Below are positions 24,217-33,698 of a DNA stretch of 64,000 nucleotides, in pieces. Each line of letters starts with the position of its first letter. Positions within the stretch are counted from its first letter, which is position 1. Made by a program: the position numbers and the translations under genes. The stretch lies in assembly GCF_024707545.1 (NCBI RefSeq), contig NZ_CP062229.1, positions 3,639,501 through 3,703,500 on the forward strand, given 5' to 3'. The DNA comes from Mesorhizobium onobrychidis (GTDB lineage Bacteria; Pseudomonadota; Alphaproteobacteria; Rhizobiales; Rhizobiaceae). The notes under the pieces are model-generated. The model had not been told where the DNA came from and made no database searches. It worked only from the letters and a program-made list of their open reading frames with translations.

Positions 24217-24770
24217 TACAATTGCGGGGTGCCTTCATTTCCTTGCCATCTGGAAATCGCCCATAAATCACAATTGGCGTGGTATTCAGAGGGATGCATC
24301 CCGCGTAGATGGTCTCGAATTTCAACGGCACGATCAAAGTCGGGTATCAATCCAACGCCAGACAGTTCCTTGTTCGCAAACACGTCAGGAAATCCTCCGC
24401 AGTTGGTCAAAGCGCTTATGGAGACGTCTTGATCCAACAAGTCGTAGCCCAGGAAGGTAAATCCGTTCCAGTCGAGTGAACGCACGTCAACCGACGGTCT
24501 TCGGATCACATTGAGGACATTCAAGTCGCCCGGATCCGCCAACTCCGAAAGGAGGAAGTCCAGGTCCACAAAGAAATCGAGCATGTAGTCCTCGTTCACA
24601 ATATGAGGCCAGTAGCTGTCCTTCGTTTCTCCCAGTGCGACCGGGCAAAGCACCCCGTCGAGCGTGACGACCTCGGTCAACTGGGTGAGGCCCGACCACT
24701 GGATGTACTCCTTCCATCCTGTGCCGTTGACCGGATCAAACTTCTCATTCGCAATGTAGAGACGTTGCAT
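24213..24770 (-). CDS. Hypothetical protein, 185 aa
   Basis: The frame begins with MQRLYIANEKFDP at 24770, with AGGAAA about 8 bases upstream. The product is acidic, soluble and lacks signal or membrane segments. It has recognisable conserved-looking blocks (WPHIVNEDYMLDFF, DWNGFTFLGYDLLD, GLIPDFDRAVEIRDHL) but no family I can name. Size and composition resemble contact-dependent immunity-like proteins, but no toxin gene is nearby, so this is only a remark. It converges with the MFS gene, and the two stop codons overlap at 24213-24216. It is divergent from the prolyl oligopeptidase, 122 bp away. Confidence 0.75.
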   Translation of the reverse strand: MQRLYIANEKFDPVNGTGWKEYIQWSGLTQLTEVVTLDGVLCPVALGETKDSYWPHIVNEDYMLDFFVDLDFLLSELADPGDLNVLNVIRRPSVDVRSLDWNGFTFLGYDLLDQDVSISALTNCGGFPDVFANKELSGVGLIPDFDRAVEIRDHLRGMHPSEYHANCDLWAISRWQGNEGTPQLY

Positions 24771-24892
24771 GAAGTTTCCTTGCACCCCACGCATGGTGAT
24801 TGCGGAGGCCGTTCGTTTTACGTGTTTCAATTGAATCTCGATAGCGCCATGCCGATGTGTGGCACCGAGCTTGACGAATTTTCGGAGACCAC

Positions 24893-26962
24893 ATGACCAA
24901 ACCGAACACAAAGACGCAGCCGAAATCATCGGCCGAAGATCCCTTTCTCTGGCTGGAGGACAGGACAGGCAAGGAAGCGCTCGACTGGGTTCACCGTCAG
25001 AACGAGGTTACAACAGGTGAATTGCAGGGCGATCCGTCCTACCAGGCCTACTTCCAAACCGCGCTCGACCTGATGACGGCCGAAGACAACATTGCGGTCG
25101 GCTCTGCGCTCAACGGCCACGTCTACAATTTCTGGCAGGACAAGACCAACGTGCTCGGCCTCTGGCGGCGCACGACGGTCGCTTCCTACAAGACCGAGAA
25201 GCCGGATTGGGAGACGATCATCGACTTCGACAGTCTTTCGGCCAAAGAGGGCGTGAAATGGGTGTTCAGCGGCGCCAGCCGGCTTTACCCCGATTTCAGC
25301 CGCTGCCTGCTCAGCCTGTCGCCGGATGGCGGCGACGCCAGTGAGATGCGCGAATTCGACATCGAAACCAAGTCCTTTGTCGAGGACGGCTTTCGTGCTC
25401 CTGCCTCGAAGTCAGGCTTCATCTGGCTGGACAAGGACACGGTCATCGTCTCGGCTGCCTTCGAAGAGGACGAAAAAACCCAGTCCGGTTATCCGCGCGT
25501 GGTCAAGCTTTGGCAGCGCGGCACCAGGCTGGAGGATGCGACGCCGATCTTCGAGGCGCAGAAGCAGGATCTCGCCGCCGGCGGTTCCCTCGAGTTCGAC
25601 GGCGACAAGCGGTATCTGTTCCTGACCCGGACGCTCGACTTCTTTGCCTCGCACAGCTTCCTGCGGCTGCCTTCCGGCGAAAACAGGCGCATCCCGCTGC
25701 CGGACGACGTCACCGACACGGCGCTGTTCAGGGATCAGCTCGTCTTCGGGGTGCGCAGCCCGTGGACAGCGCCGGACGGCACGCTGTGCCGACCCGACGG
25801 CCTCTATTCGCTGGATTTCGCGCGCTGGATCGAGACCAATGCGCTGGGACCTGTCGAAACCGTGCTCAAGCCGGCGGGTCGTGTTTCGATCGCCGGCATC
25901 GCCCGCACGCTAGACCGGTTGTTCATCAACCTGATGGACAATGTGCGCGGCAAGGTCGTCGCCTGCGATCGCAGCGGCAGCGGCTGGTCACTGGAGCCGG
26001 TAGCCTTACCTGAAAACGGCAATGTCGGCATCAGCCACGCCGAGCGTTTCGGCTCCAGCGTCTCCTTCTCCTTCACCGACTTCCTGACGCCGAGCTCGAT
26101 CATCTGGTCGGACGACAATGCTGCGACGCTGGCAACGGTGAAATCGCAGCCGGCGCGCTTCGACGCGTCATCCCTTGTCTCGGAACAGTTCGAGGCGCGC
26201 TCGAAAGACGGCACCATGGTCCCTTACTTCGTCGTCAGGCGGCGCGATCAGAACGGGCCGGTGCCGACGCTGCTTTACGGTTATGGCGGCTTCGAAGTGC
26301 CGCTGCTGCCAGGCTATGCCGGCGTGCGCGGTCGGCTGTGGCTGGAAAAAGGCAATGCCTATGTGCAGGCCAATATCCGCGGCGGCGGCGAGTTCGGCCC
26401 GAACTGGCACCAGGCCGCGCTCAAGGCCAATCGCCAGAATGCCTTCGACGATTTTATAGCGGCCGCGCAAGACCTGGTGAAACGCGGCATCGCCACGCCG
26501 GCCACGCTCGGCATCCAGGGCGGCTCGAATGGCGGCCTGCTGACCGGCGTTTCGCTGACCCAGCATCCGGAGCTTTTCGGGGCGGTGATCATCGATGTGC
26601 CGCTGCTCGACATGCTGCGCTATACCGAGCTGCCGCCTGGCGCATCCTGGATGGCCGAGTATGGCGATCCAGCGAAGCCTGAAGAGGCCGCGTGGCTTGC
26701 CGCTTACTCGCCTTATCAGCATGTCGAGACCGATGCCGCCTATCCGCCGGTGTTGCTGACCACATCGACGGCCGACGACCGCGTCCATCCCGGCCATGCG
26801 CGCAAGATGGCCGGGCGGCTGCAGGCTGCCGGCCACACGAAGACGCTATTCTTCGAGGAAACCGAGGGCGGCCATGGCGGGCGCGGTGATCGCCGGCCGC
26901 AAGCGGCGCAGGCGGCGATGAAGTATGTCTTCCTGCAACGGGCGCTGAACGGAACGGCTTGA
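24893..26962 (+). CDS. Prolyl oligopeptidase family serine peptidase (S9)
   Basis: This 689-aa protein has an N-terminal beta-propeller (about 75-420) opening with the family motif DPFLWLEDRTGKEALDWV, then an alpha/beta hydrolase domain. The triad is visible: Ser545 in GGSNGG, Asp in STADDRVHPGHA and His in EGGHGGRGD. The oxyanion region GGGEFG is present. There is no signal peptide, so it is a cytoplasmic peptidase cleaving short peptides, probably after proline or a related residue. Length matches the family. The ATG follows GGAGACCAC. It is not in an obvious operon. Confidence 0.93.
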   Translation: MTKPNTKTQPKSSAEDPFLWLEDRTGKEALDWVHRQNEVTTGELQGDPSYQAYFQTALDLMTAEDNIAVGSALNGHVYNFWQDKTNVLGLWRRTTVASYKTEKPDWETIIDFDSLSAKEGVKWVFSGASRLYPDFSRCLLSLSPDGGDASEMREFDIETKSFVEDGFRAPASKSGFIWLDKDTVIVSAAFEEDEKTQSGYPRVVKLWQRGTRLEDATPIFEAQKQDLAAGGSLEFDGDKRYLFLTRTLDFFASHSFLRLPSGENRRIPLPDDVTDTALFRDQLVFGVRSPWTAPDGTLCRPDGLYSLDFARWIETNALGPVETVLKPAGRVSIAGIARTLDRLFINLMDNVRGKVVACDRSGSGWSLEPVALPENGNVGISHAERFGSSVSFSFTDFLTPSSIIWSDDNAATLATVKSQPARFDASSLVSEQFEARSKDGTMVPYFVVRRRDQNGPVPTLLYGYGGFEVPLLPGYAGVRGRLWLEKGNAYVQANIRGGGEFGPNWHQAALKANRQNAFDDFIAAAQDLVKRGIATPATLGIQGGSNGGLLTGVSLTQHPELFGAVIIDVPLLDMLRYTELPPGASWMAEYGDPAKPEEAAWLAAYSPYQHVETDAAYPPVLLTTSTADDRVHPGHARKMAGRLQAAGHTKTLFFEETEGGHGGRGDRRPQAAQAAMKYVFLQRALNGTA

Positions 26963-27184
26963 ACTGTACGGCTTGAACTGATCGCGTCAGACGGCCTAAG
27001 GTGCAGCCCATGGCTCGGATGAGGACATGTTGCGCATTTGGGGTGGCGGTGACGCCGTCGCCGCGCACGCTTCGCGCCGAGCTTTTGCGGCTTTGCGCAC
27101 GCATCGGCTATTCGCCGCCCGCCTTCCTCTGACGAATCCGCCCCGGCTGCCATTGCCGAATTGGTTCAAGAGGGAAGATCAGAC

Positions 27185-28564
27185 ATGACCTATCAGAATT
27201 ATTCGCTGAAGCAGCTTCAGCAGATCGATGCTGCGCATCACCTTCATCCGTTCACCGACCACAAGGAGATACGCGAGGCCGGTTCGCGCATCATCACCCA
27301 CGCCAACGGGCCGTTCATCTACGATTCCGAAGGGACGGAAATCCTCGACGGCATGGCCGGGCTGTGGTGCGTCAACATCGGTTACGGCCGCGATGAGCTG
27401 GCCGACGCGGCTTACGCCCAGATGAAGGAACTGCCTTACTACAACTCCTTCTTCAAATGCTCGACCCCGACGCCGGTGCTGCTGGCCAAAAAGCTGGCGG
27501 AACTGGCGCCGAAGCACGTCAACCAGGTGTTCTTCGGCTCGTCTGGTTCGGAAGCCAATGACACGGCGCTGCGCCTCGTCCGCCACTATTGGGCATTGGA
27601 AGGCAAGCCGGAGAAGAACCGCATCATCTCGCGCAGGACGGCCTATCACGGCTCGACCATCGCCGGCGCGTCGCTGGGTGGCATGGAGCCGATGCACAAG
27701 CAGCTCAACGGCGCGGTTCCCAACATCGTCCATGTGATGATGCCTTATGCTTATGAGCTGGCTCTGCCAGGCGAAAGCGATCATGATTTCGGCCTGCGCG
27801 CGGCCAAGGCCGTCGAGGATGCCATCCTAGACGCCGGCGCCGACAAGGTCGCCGCCTTCATCGGCGAGCCGGTGATGGGTGCAGGCGGCGTGAAAATACC
27901 GCCGATGAGCTATTGGCCGGAAGTGCAGCGCATCTGCCGCAAATACGATATCCTCCTGATGCTGGACGAAGTCATCACCGGCTATGGTCGAACGGGCGAG
28001 TGGTTCGCGGCTCAGACCTTCGGCATCGAGCCCGATACCATCACAACCGCCAAGGCGCTGACCTCCGGTTATCAGCCGCTGTCGGCGCTGCTGGTCGGTG
28101 ACCGCATCGCCGCGACGCTGGTCGAGAAGGGCGGCGAGTTCAATCATGGCTATACTTATGCCGGCCACCCCGTGGCCTGCGCCGTGGCGCTGAAGAACCT
28201 CGAGATCATCGAGCGGGAGGGTTTGGTCGACCGGGTCAAGAACGACACCGGACCCTATTTCGCCAAGGCGCTGCAGGAGCACATTGGCGGTCACGATCTG
28301 GTCGGCGAAGTGCGCTCGATCGGGCTGATGGGGGCAATCGAAATCGTTAGGGACAAGGCGACCAAGGAGCGCTTCCTGCCGGCCGGAAGCGCGGCCGTGC
28401 TTGTCCGCGACCACGCAATTGCCCAGGGCATGATGCTGCGCGCCACCGGCGACACGATGATCCTGTCGCCGCCGCTGATCTGGACCAGTGAGACGATCGA
28501 CATGGCCTGCGAGCGCATCGCCAAGGCGCTTGATCTGGCCCAGGCGGATTTGCGCAAGCTGTAA
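27185..28564 (+). CDS. Class III PLP aminotransferase, polyamine:pyruvate type
   Basis: This 459-aa fold-type I aminotransferase strongly resembles SpuC-like putrescine/polyamine-pyruvate aminotransferases: AAHHLHPFTDHKE near the start, DGMAGLWCVNIGYGR, GSSGSEANDTALRL, RRTAYHGSTIAGASLGG, LDEVITGYGRTGEWF and the PLP lysine in ITTAKALTSGY. It transfers an amino group from a diamine or omega-amino acid to pyruvate. AGAGGGAAGATCAGAC precedes the ATG. The 222 bp upstream contain only a tandem GGCTTGAACTG repeat and a short 40-codon open frame at 27009 with no clear identity. A terminator follows, so it is monocistronic. Confidence 0.92.
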   Translation: MTYQNYSLKQLQQIDAAHHLHPFTDHKEIREAGSRIITHANGPFIYDSEGTEILDGMAGLWCVNIGYGRDELADAAYAQMKELPYYNSFFKCSTPTPVLLAKKLAELAPKHVNQVFFGSSGSEANDTALRLVRHYWALEGKPEKNRIISRRTAYHGSTIAGASLGGMEPMHKQLNGAVPNIVHVMMPYAYELALPGESDHDFGLRAAKAVEDAILDAGADKVAAFIGEPVMGAGGVKIPPMSYWPEVQRICRKYDILLMLDEVITGYGRTGEWFAAQTFGIEPDTITTAKALTSGYQPLSALLVGDRIAATLVEKGGEFNHGYTYAGHPVACAVALKNLEIIEREGLVDRVKNDTGPYFAKALQEHIGGHDLVGEVRSIGLMGAIEIVRDKATKERFLPAGSAAVLVRDHAIAQGMMLRATGDTMILSPPLIWTSETIDMACERIAKALDLAQADLRKL

Positions 28565-28577
28565 GATAGAACGATGG

Positions 28578-28607
28578 CCGGGCGTCCTGCAACCGGACGC
28601 CCGGTGT
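28578..28607 (+). terminator. Hairpin after the aminotransferase gene
   Basis: CCGGGCGTCC (28578-28587) and GGACGCCCGG (28595-28604) form a perfect 10-bp stem with a 7-base loop, followed by TGTTTG. It lies 13 bases after the stop codon. The weak T tract makes it less than ideal, but the position is right. Confidence 0.7.
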
Positions 28608-28894
28608 TTGAATACCGCATTCTGCCGAAGATCTCGCCAGGGCGAGGATCGGTCGTGAGCGCGGCAGGTCTCCTACACCTTGGAGGAGCCGCTCACCGGC
28701 TGCTAGGAGGCGATCGCTTCGTCCATCGCCGCGATACCTTGTCCGTCCGGACCTGTGTTTACCTGCCCTGGTTGTCGGCCGTTGCGTCGGTGCTGCTACG
28801 CTGGGCATTAGCGCCGTCGCTCTGTTGCTCGGCCCACCCACCCGGACCGGTCGGAAAGCTCGGCTCTCCTTCCGCCTCCAGGCTCTCGTGGAAC

Positions 28895-29064
28895 TCAGTG
28901 GCAGGTCTTCCTGGGTATTCGCGGCCGCTCGACAGGTGCCCTGGATGAGCGGGATGGAGGCTTTGCGTCATCGTTGCGGGCATGGTCCGGCGGTTCGGCA
29001 TAGGCTGACGTGGCAAACAGCGATCCGGCGCCGATGAAGAGTGCAGTGCGAGAACATGCTTCAT
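28895..29064 (-). pseudogene. Small secreted protein gene with a -1 frameshift in the signal peptide
   Basis: GGAGGACAGCATA, a near-perfect ribosome-binding site, precedes ATG AAG CAT GTT CTC at 29064. After six codons the signal-peptide text continues one base out of frame: TALFIGAGSLFATSAYAEPPDHARNDDAKPP, with a good cleavage site after AYA. That frame stops at 28895. A further stretch in the first frame down to 28759 (SLEAEGEPSFPTGPGGW) also looks protein-like, so a second shift is possible. Family unknown. The surrounding 28608-29551 holds no other gene I can support. Confidence 0.45.
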
Positions 29065-29551
29065 TATGCTGTCCTCCAGTATTTGGATTCAAGATGCAGA
29101 TAGCGGCCATCCAGGCTGTGTGAAGGGCAGCTTGGAATGAAGTTGATTAAGGGGAGCACCTGCACATCCCCGGCCGTACGGCAATATCGACGATCCGAGC
29201 CTCGAGCCGATGATGCCTTCGGCGAACCGCATCGGCCGTCAGCGCAAGGCGACAGGCTGGCGTTTCGATTAGGCGTCGCTTTCGAACACCAGCCTCTCGC
29301 GCGCCGCCAGAGTACAGCGTCACGGGATGTGCGGAGTGCTTTTCATCCGCAGTACGGCTCCAAGAACAGTTGACGTTGGAACTGCCATTCATCTGGGGAA
29401 TTGTAAGGTTGGCGAGGCTAAGCAGAAATTGCTTGGCAAACGAACTTGTCAGAGCAATCGAAGCGTCAACCGTAAGCTTTGCAAGATCGCCTGCGCAATT
29501 TGCGGTTGCGTTTTACATAATAGGTCAAAAAAACAACATAGGGAGGCTATC

Positions 29552-30426
29552 ATGATCAGGATTCAGTCAGTTCTATTTTCTATTCTACTACTAGGAGTGG
29601 CAGGGTCACCCGCGACAGCGGAGGAGGTCTGGTCGCTTGACGGCTTAAAGGCCCCCGAGAGCGTACTTTTCGACACCAAGCGGAACGTCTTCTACGTTTC
29701 CAACATTGTTGGCGAGCCCGCCGGCAAGGATGGGGTCGGATACCTTTCGAAAGTTTCGGCTGACGGAAAGTTGCAGGCAGCCGAATGGGTGACCGGGTTT
29801 AATGCGCCCAAGGGATTGGTGATGCAAGGCGATACGCTTTTCGTCACGACATCGATCGGCTTATGGCCGTCAACGTCGAGAGCGGTCAGATCACCGGAAC
29901 GTGGCCCGCAGAAGGCGCTCAGTTCCTCAATGACCCCGCCGTCGACGAGGCGGGTCGCGTCTTTGCTTCCGACATGCTGGCGAACAGGATTTATGTTCTG
30001 GACAATGATGCTCTCACCGTCTGGCTGGAGAGCGAGGATCTCCTGCATCCGAACGGTCTGCGCGTCGAAGATGGTCGCCTCCTCGTCGCCGGCTGGGGTC
30101 GCGATATCCAGTCGGATTTTTCGTCCAAGACACCCGGCCATCTGATCGCGATCGACCTGAACACGAAGGCTATCTCTGACATCGGGTCCGGCGAGCCTGT
30201 TGGAAATCTAGATGGTCTAGAACCGGACGGAGCAGGAAATTGGCTTGTTACGGATTGGGTCGCAGGGGCGCTCTTTCGCATTCATCCGGATGGAAAAGTC
30301 GAGCAGCTGATGGACCTCAATCAAGGCAGCGCCGATCTGGAATTCCTGGAAGAAAAGAAGCTGGCAATCATCCCGATGATGATGGACGGCAAACTGGTCG
30401 CAACTCGATTGGGTGGAGCAACTTGA
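29552..30426 (+). pseudogene. SMP-30/gluconolactonase-like secreted protein, frameshifted
   Basis: GGGAGGCTATC precedes the ATG at 29552. A signal peptide (MIRIQSVLFSILLLGVAGSPATA) leads into a beta-propeller of the SMP-30/NHL-like type (APESVLFDTKRNVFYVSNIVG, GYLSKVSADGKL, GFNAPKGLVM). At about 29845-29862, in GTCACGACATCGATCGGC, one base is missing. The natural continuation DIDRLMAVNVESGQITGTWP lies in another frame and runs to 30426 (LANRIYVLDND, HPNGLRVEDGRLLVAGWG, NLDGLEPDGAGNWLVTDW). With the base restored, the protein would be about 291 aa and periplasmic. Real decay and a sequencing error both fit. A hairpin terminator follows at 30487. Confidence 0.75.
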
Positions 30427-30486
30427 GAAGAGGCTCGCATAGTCCTCTCCCCAATTGGCCGTACAGGGTCATGACTTGCACTATCG

Positions 30487-30509
30487 AAGGGCCGGATCAG
30501 CGGCCCTTT
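30487..30509 (+). terminator. Hairpin terminator after the SMP-30-like gene
   Basis: AAGGGCCG (30487-30494) and CGGCCCTT (30501-30508) form a perfect 8-bp stem with a 6-base loop and a short T tract. It is 60 bases past the stop of the frameshifted gene. Confidence 0.5.
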
Positions 30510-30550
30510 CCACATCTGTGCCAGCTCTTGCGCGGTGCCGTTCCGAAACG

Positions 30551-30581
30551 CAAAAACCGCGCTCCATCGGGAACGCGGCTT
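30551..30581 (-). terminator. Orphan leftward terminator-like hairpin
   Basis: Read on the minus strand, CCGCGTTCC and GGAGCGCGG pair imperfectly and are followed by TTTTTG. The nearest leftward gene (mmsB) ends 280 bases away, so this may end a small RNA lying between 30582 and 30859. Otherwise 30510-30840 holds nothing I can identify. Confidence 0.4.
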
Positions 30582-30840
30582 TGCCAGATACGCATGGCGC
30601 TTCGCTAACAGAACACTTGCGAAACTTACGGGCTCCGGTACGCGAGACCTGATCCGGAGCGCCGGGCGGATGCGATATGCCGCCTCGCACTCCGTTCTAC
30701 AGGGACATCGTTACCGGGTGGTTATCGATAGATTAAGCAAATCTAAATTTCCGATGTTTCTCTTTGCCGGGAACGGAAAAGCCCGTCGAGTTCGAGGCTT
30801 AAGCGCGTCGCGTCTGAAGGGACGGTCAAGCCCGAGCGCA

Positions 30841-30860
30841 AGCTTTTGGGCGACATGCAT
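30841..30860. repeat. Half copy of the intergenic palindrome seen at 37777
   Basis: AGCTTTTGGGCGACATGCAT matches the right arm of the palindrome at 37777-37825 (CTTTTGAGCGACATGCAT) with one substitution. The left arm is absent or decayed. It abuts the mmsB stop codon, as such mobile intergenic repeats often do. Confidence 0.4.
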
Positions 30861-31744
30861 TACGCAAGGGTACCGCGCAGGAAATTTATGATGCCGGAAA
30901 AATCGGCAGCGGCATGTCCCTGGGCGTTGAACAACGCATAAAGCTGGGCTGCCTCGGCGCCGAGCGGCGTCACCGCACCGGTGCTTTGCGCGGCTTCCTG
31001 CGACAGTTTCAGGTCCTTCAGCATCAGTGCTGCGGCAAATCCCGGCCTGTAGCCATTGTTGGCCGGCGATGTCGGCACCGGACCGGGCACCGGGCAATAG
31101 GTGGTCAGCGACCAGCACTGGCCCGACGAGCTCGAGGCGACGTCGAACAGCGCCTGATGCGACAGGCCGAGCTTTTCCGCCAGAACGAAGGCTTCGGCGA
31201 CGCCGATCATCGAAATGCCGAGGATCATGTTGTTGCAGATCTTTGCCGCCTGTCCGGCGCCGTCATCGCCGCAATGGACGATGCGGCCGGCCATCGGCTT
31301 CAGGATGGGTTCGGCCTTGGCGAATGCGTCCTTCGAGCCACCGGCCATGAAGGTCAGTGTGCCGGCTGCGGCGCCGCCGGTGCCGCCGGAAACCGGCGCG
31401 TCGATCGACAGCAGCTTATGTTTGGCGGCAATGGCGTGGGCTTTTCGTGCCGATTCGACGTCGATGGTCGAGGAATCGATGAACAGCGCGCCTTTTTTCG
31501 CCTTGGGCGCGATGTCTTCGTAGACCGACAGGACGTGCTTGCCTGCCGGCAGCATGGTGATGACCACATCGGCCGCCTTCACCGCAGCAACGGCATTGGC
31601 CATGATGACGACGCCATGGTCCCTGGCGATGACGAGGTTCTCCGGCAACAGGTCGAAGCCGTGGACGGCATATCCAGCCTTGACGAGATTGGCGGCCATC
31701 GGGTTGCCCATATTGCCGAGGCCGATGAAGGCGATGGTGGTCAT
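30860..31744 (-). CDS. mmsB: 3-hydroxyisobutyrate dehydrogenase
   Basis: This 294-aa NAD-dependent enzyme oxidises 3-hydroxyisobutyrate to methylmalonate semialdehyde in valine degradation. Motifs are standard: IAFIGLGNMGNPMAANLVKAGY (Rossmann and family signature), DAPVSGGTGGAAAGTL (substrate loop) and GAGQAAKICNNMILG with the catalytic lysine. It lies 21 bp after the acyl-CoA dehydrogenase gene on the same strand, forming a valine-pathway pair. Length is normal and nothing is odd. Confidence 0.94.
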   Translation of the reverse strand: MTTIAFIGLGNMGNPMAANLVKAGYAVHGFDLLPENLVIARDHGVVIMANAVAAVKAADVVITMLPAGKHVLSVYEDIAPKAKKGALFIDSSTIDVESARKAHAIAAKHKLLSIDAPVSGGTGGAAAGTLTFMAGGSKDAFAKAEPILKPMAGRIVHCGDDGAGQAAKICNNMILGISMIGVAEAFVLAEKLGLSHQALFDVASSSSGQCWSLTTYCPVPGPVPTSPANNGYRPGFAAALMLKDLKLSQEAAQSTGAVTPLGAEAAQLYALFNAQGHAAADFSGIINFLRGTLA

Positions 31745-31765
31745 CGTTTTCTCCCGGTTTTGCCG

Positions 31766-32932
31766 TCAGCGGCCGATCAGGGCGCGTGCGATGATGACGC
31801 GCATGATCTCGTTGGTGCCTTCGAGAATCTGGTGAACGCGCAAATCGCGGACCAGCTTCTCGATGCCGTAGTCGTGCAAATAGCCGTAGCCGCCATGCAG
31901 TTGCAGCGCGTCGTTGGCGACATTGAAGCCGATGTCGGTGACGAAACGCTTGGCCATCGCCGACCATTTCGAGGCATCGGGAGCTTTGCGGTCGAGCTTC
32001 GAGGCGGCGGCGTAGAGGAAGATCCGTGCCGCCTGCAGCTCGGTCTCCATGTCGGCGAGCTTGAACTGCAGCGCCTGGAACTGGTTGATCTTGGAGCCGA
32101 AAGCCTTACGCTCCGCGGTGTAGGCCAGTGCCTTGTCGAGCGCCGATTGCGCGCCGCCCAGCGAACAGGCGGCGATGTTGAGGCGGCCGCCGTCGAGTCC
32201 GGCCATGGCGATGCCGAAGCCGGCGCCTTCGACTGAGAGCAGGTTTTGCGCCGGCACCTTGCAGTCCTCGAAGATGACCTGGCGCGTCGACTGCATGTGC
32301 CAGCCCATCTTGTGCTCGTTGGCGCCAAAAGACAGGCCGGGCGCATCCTTCGGCACGACGAAGGTGGAAATGCCCTTCGGCCCGTCGGCGCCGGTGCGCG
32401 CCATGACGATATAGAGGTCGCTGTCGCCGGCGCCTGAGATGAACTGCTTGGCGCCATTCAGCACATAATCGCCGCCGCTTTTCACCGCGCGCGTCTTCAG
32501 CGCTGCAGCATCCGATCCCGAGCCTGGCTCGGTCAGACAATAGCTGGCCAGCCATTCCATCGAAGTCAGCTTCGGCAGGAAGCGTTGGCGCTGCTCGTCA
32601 CTGCCGAAGCGGTCGATCATCGACGCCACCATGTTGTGGATCGAGATGAAGGAGGAAAAAGCCGGATCGGCGCGCGAAAGCGCCTCGAAAATCAGCACGG
32701 CGTCGAGCCGACCGAGCGCCGAGCCGCCGACATCGTCGCTGATATAGATGCCGCCGAGGCCGAGCGGGCCTGTCTCGCGGATCACGTCTGCCGGAAAATG
32801 CTTGTTGCGGTCCCAGTCGAGCGCGTTCGGCGCGACGCGGTCGGCGGCGAAGGCCTCGGCCATCTCCTGGATGGCGCGCTGGTCCTCGTTGAGTTCGAAC
32901 TGGCTGGTGCCCGCATCGACAGCGGCGTCCAT
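31766..32932 (-). CDS. Acyl-CoA dehydrogenase, probably isobutyryl-CoA dehydrogenase
   Basis: This 388-aa FAD flavoprotein oxidises a short branched acyl-CoA, with electrons passing to ETF. It has the family signatures YCLTEPGSGSDAAALKTRA, GAKQFISGAGDSDLYIVMAR, the FAD/CoA region QLHGGYGYLHDYGIEKLVRD and the catalytic Glu in HQILEGTNEIMR. Immediate coupling to mmsB points to isobutyryl-CoA in the valine pathway. The adjacent DddQ-like cupin is divergent, with 151 bp between. Confidence 0.92.
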   Translation of the reverse strand: MDAAVDAGTSQFELNEDQRAIQEMAEAFAADRVAPNALDWDRNKHFPADVIRETGPLGLGGIYISDDVGGSALGRLDAVLIFEALSRADPAFSSFISIHNMVASMIDRFGSDEQRQRFLPKLTSMEWLASYCLTEPGSGSDAAALKTRAVKSGGDYVLNGAKQFISGAGDSDLYIVMARTGADGPKGISTFVVPKDAPGLSFGANEHKMGWHMQSTRQVIFEDCKVPAQNLLSVEGAGFGIAMAGLDGGRLNIAACSLGGAQSALDKALAYTAERKAFGSKINQFQALQFKLADMETELQAARIFLYAAASKLDRKAPDASKWSAMAKRFVTDIGFNVANDALQLHGGYGYLHDYGIEKLVRDLRVHQILEGTNEIMRVIIARALIGR

Positions 32933-33083
32933 GGCGTGCTCCCTGATGTTGTCGGCCGGCTGGCCTGTCGTTTTTGGCTTTGCGCGCGGTTCAATCTAGA
33001 CCAATGATGCCGCCGCGCAAGCCGACCGTCTGCATCCAACCATCTGGGAGCGGCCGTGCGCGAATGCGTGTGTGGAGCAAGGC

Positions 33084-33698
33084 GTGACGACAGATTTCGA
33101 TGAACTGCTCGAGTGTTTCCATGCCTATCTCGAAAGGTTCGATGATGCGCTGGTGCGCGATGCCGTGGCCCGGATCGGCTGGGCCATGCCGGCGCGTCGG
33201 CTCGAGCCGCATCCGCTCGCCTGCCTGCGCCAGCTCGACCGTATCGCCGAGCTCGCTCCGGCAAACGCCAAGCCGCTGGCGCGGCTGCTTGCGGAGCGTC
33301 GCGGCGAACTGCGCTGGGGGCAGACCTACAGCGAGGCGGATTTCGGCAAGACTTTCATCGACAATTACGGCTGGCTGGAGGTATTCGGCACGCGCGGCCA
33401 TTTCGTCAACGACGAGGTCGCGGCCGGTCTGCTGATCCTTGGACCTGATATCGTCTATCCCGACCATCATCATGTCGCCGAGGAGATCTACATTCCGTTG
33501 ACCGGCGGCACCGAATGGCGCATGGGCGAAGGCGGTTTTCGCACGCGCGAGGCGGGTGAGGTGATCCACCACGCCTCTGATGTCAGCCACGCCATGCGCA
33601 CCGGCAAGGAGCCGCTGCTGGCGCTCTACATCTGGCGTGGCGGGCCGCTGGCGGCAAAATCCACGATCACCGGAACGACGGTGCAGGGCAAGGACTGA
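33084..33698 (+). CDS. Cupin of the DMSP lyase family (DddQ/DddL type)
   Basis: The 204-aa cytoplasmic protein has the cupin metal motif in VYPDHHHVAEEIYIPLTGG. Y125, H130, E134 and Y136 keep the spacing of the DddQ residues Tyr120, His125, Glu129 and Tyr131 (remembered from the Ruegeria enzyme). H169 in SDVSHAM stands for the fourth ligand, His163, with a one-residue shift. Members cleave dimethylsulfoniopropionate to acrylate and dimethylsulfide, but rhizobial homologues are mostly uncharacterised. The GTG at 33084 has GGAG 8 bases upstream; another GTG at 33072 lacks one. Its stop overlaps the cobQ start by one base (TGATG), so the two are translationally coupled. Confidence 0.88.
   Translation: MTTDFDELLECFHAYLERFDDALVRDAVARIGWAMPARRLEPHPLACLRQLDRIAELAPANAKPLARLLAERRGELRWGQTYSEADFGKTFIDNYGWLEVFGTRGHFVNDEVAAGLLILGPDIVYPDHHHVAEEIYIPLTGGTEWRMGEGGFRTREAGEVIHHASDVSHAMRTGKEPLLALYIWRGGPLAAKSTITGTTVQGKD

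Noticed and set aside
28574..28948. Rightward 124-codon frame after the aminotransferase
   Set aside because: It begins within the terminator hairpin and has no protein-like text or ribosome-binding site.
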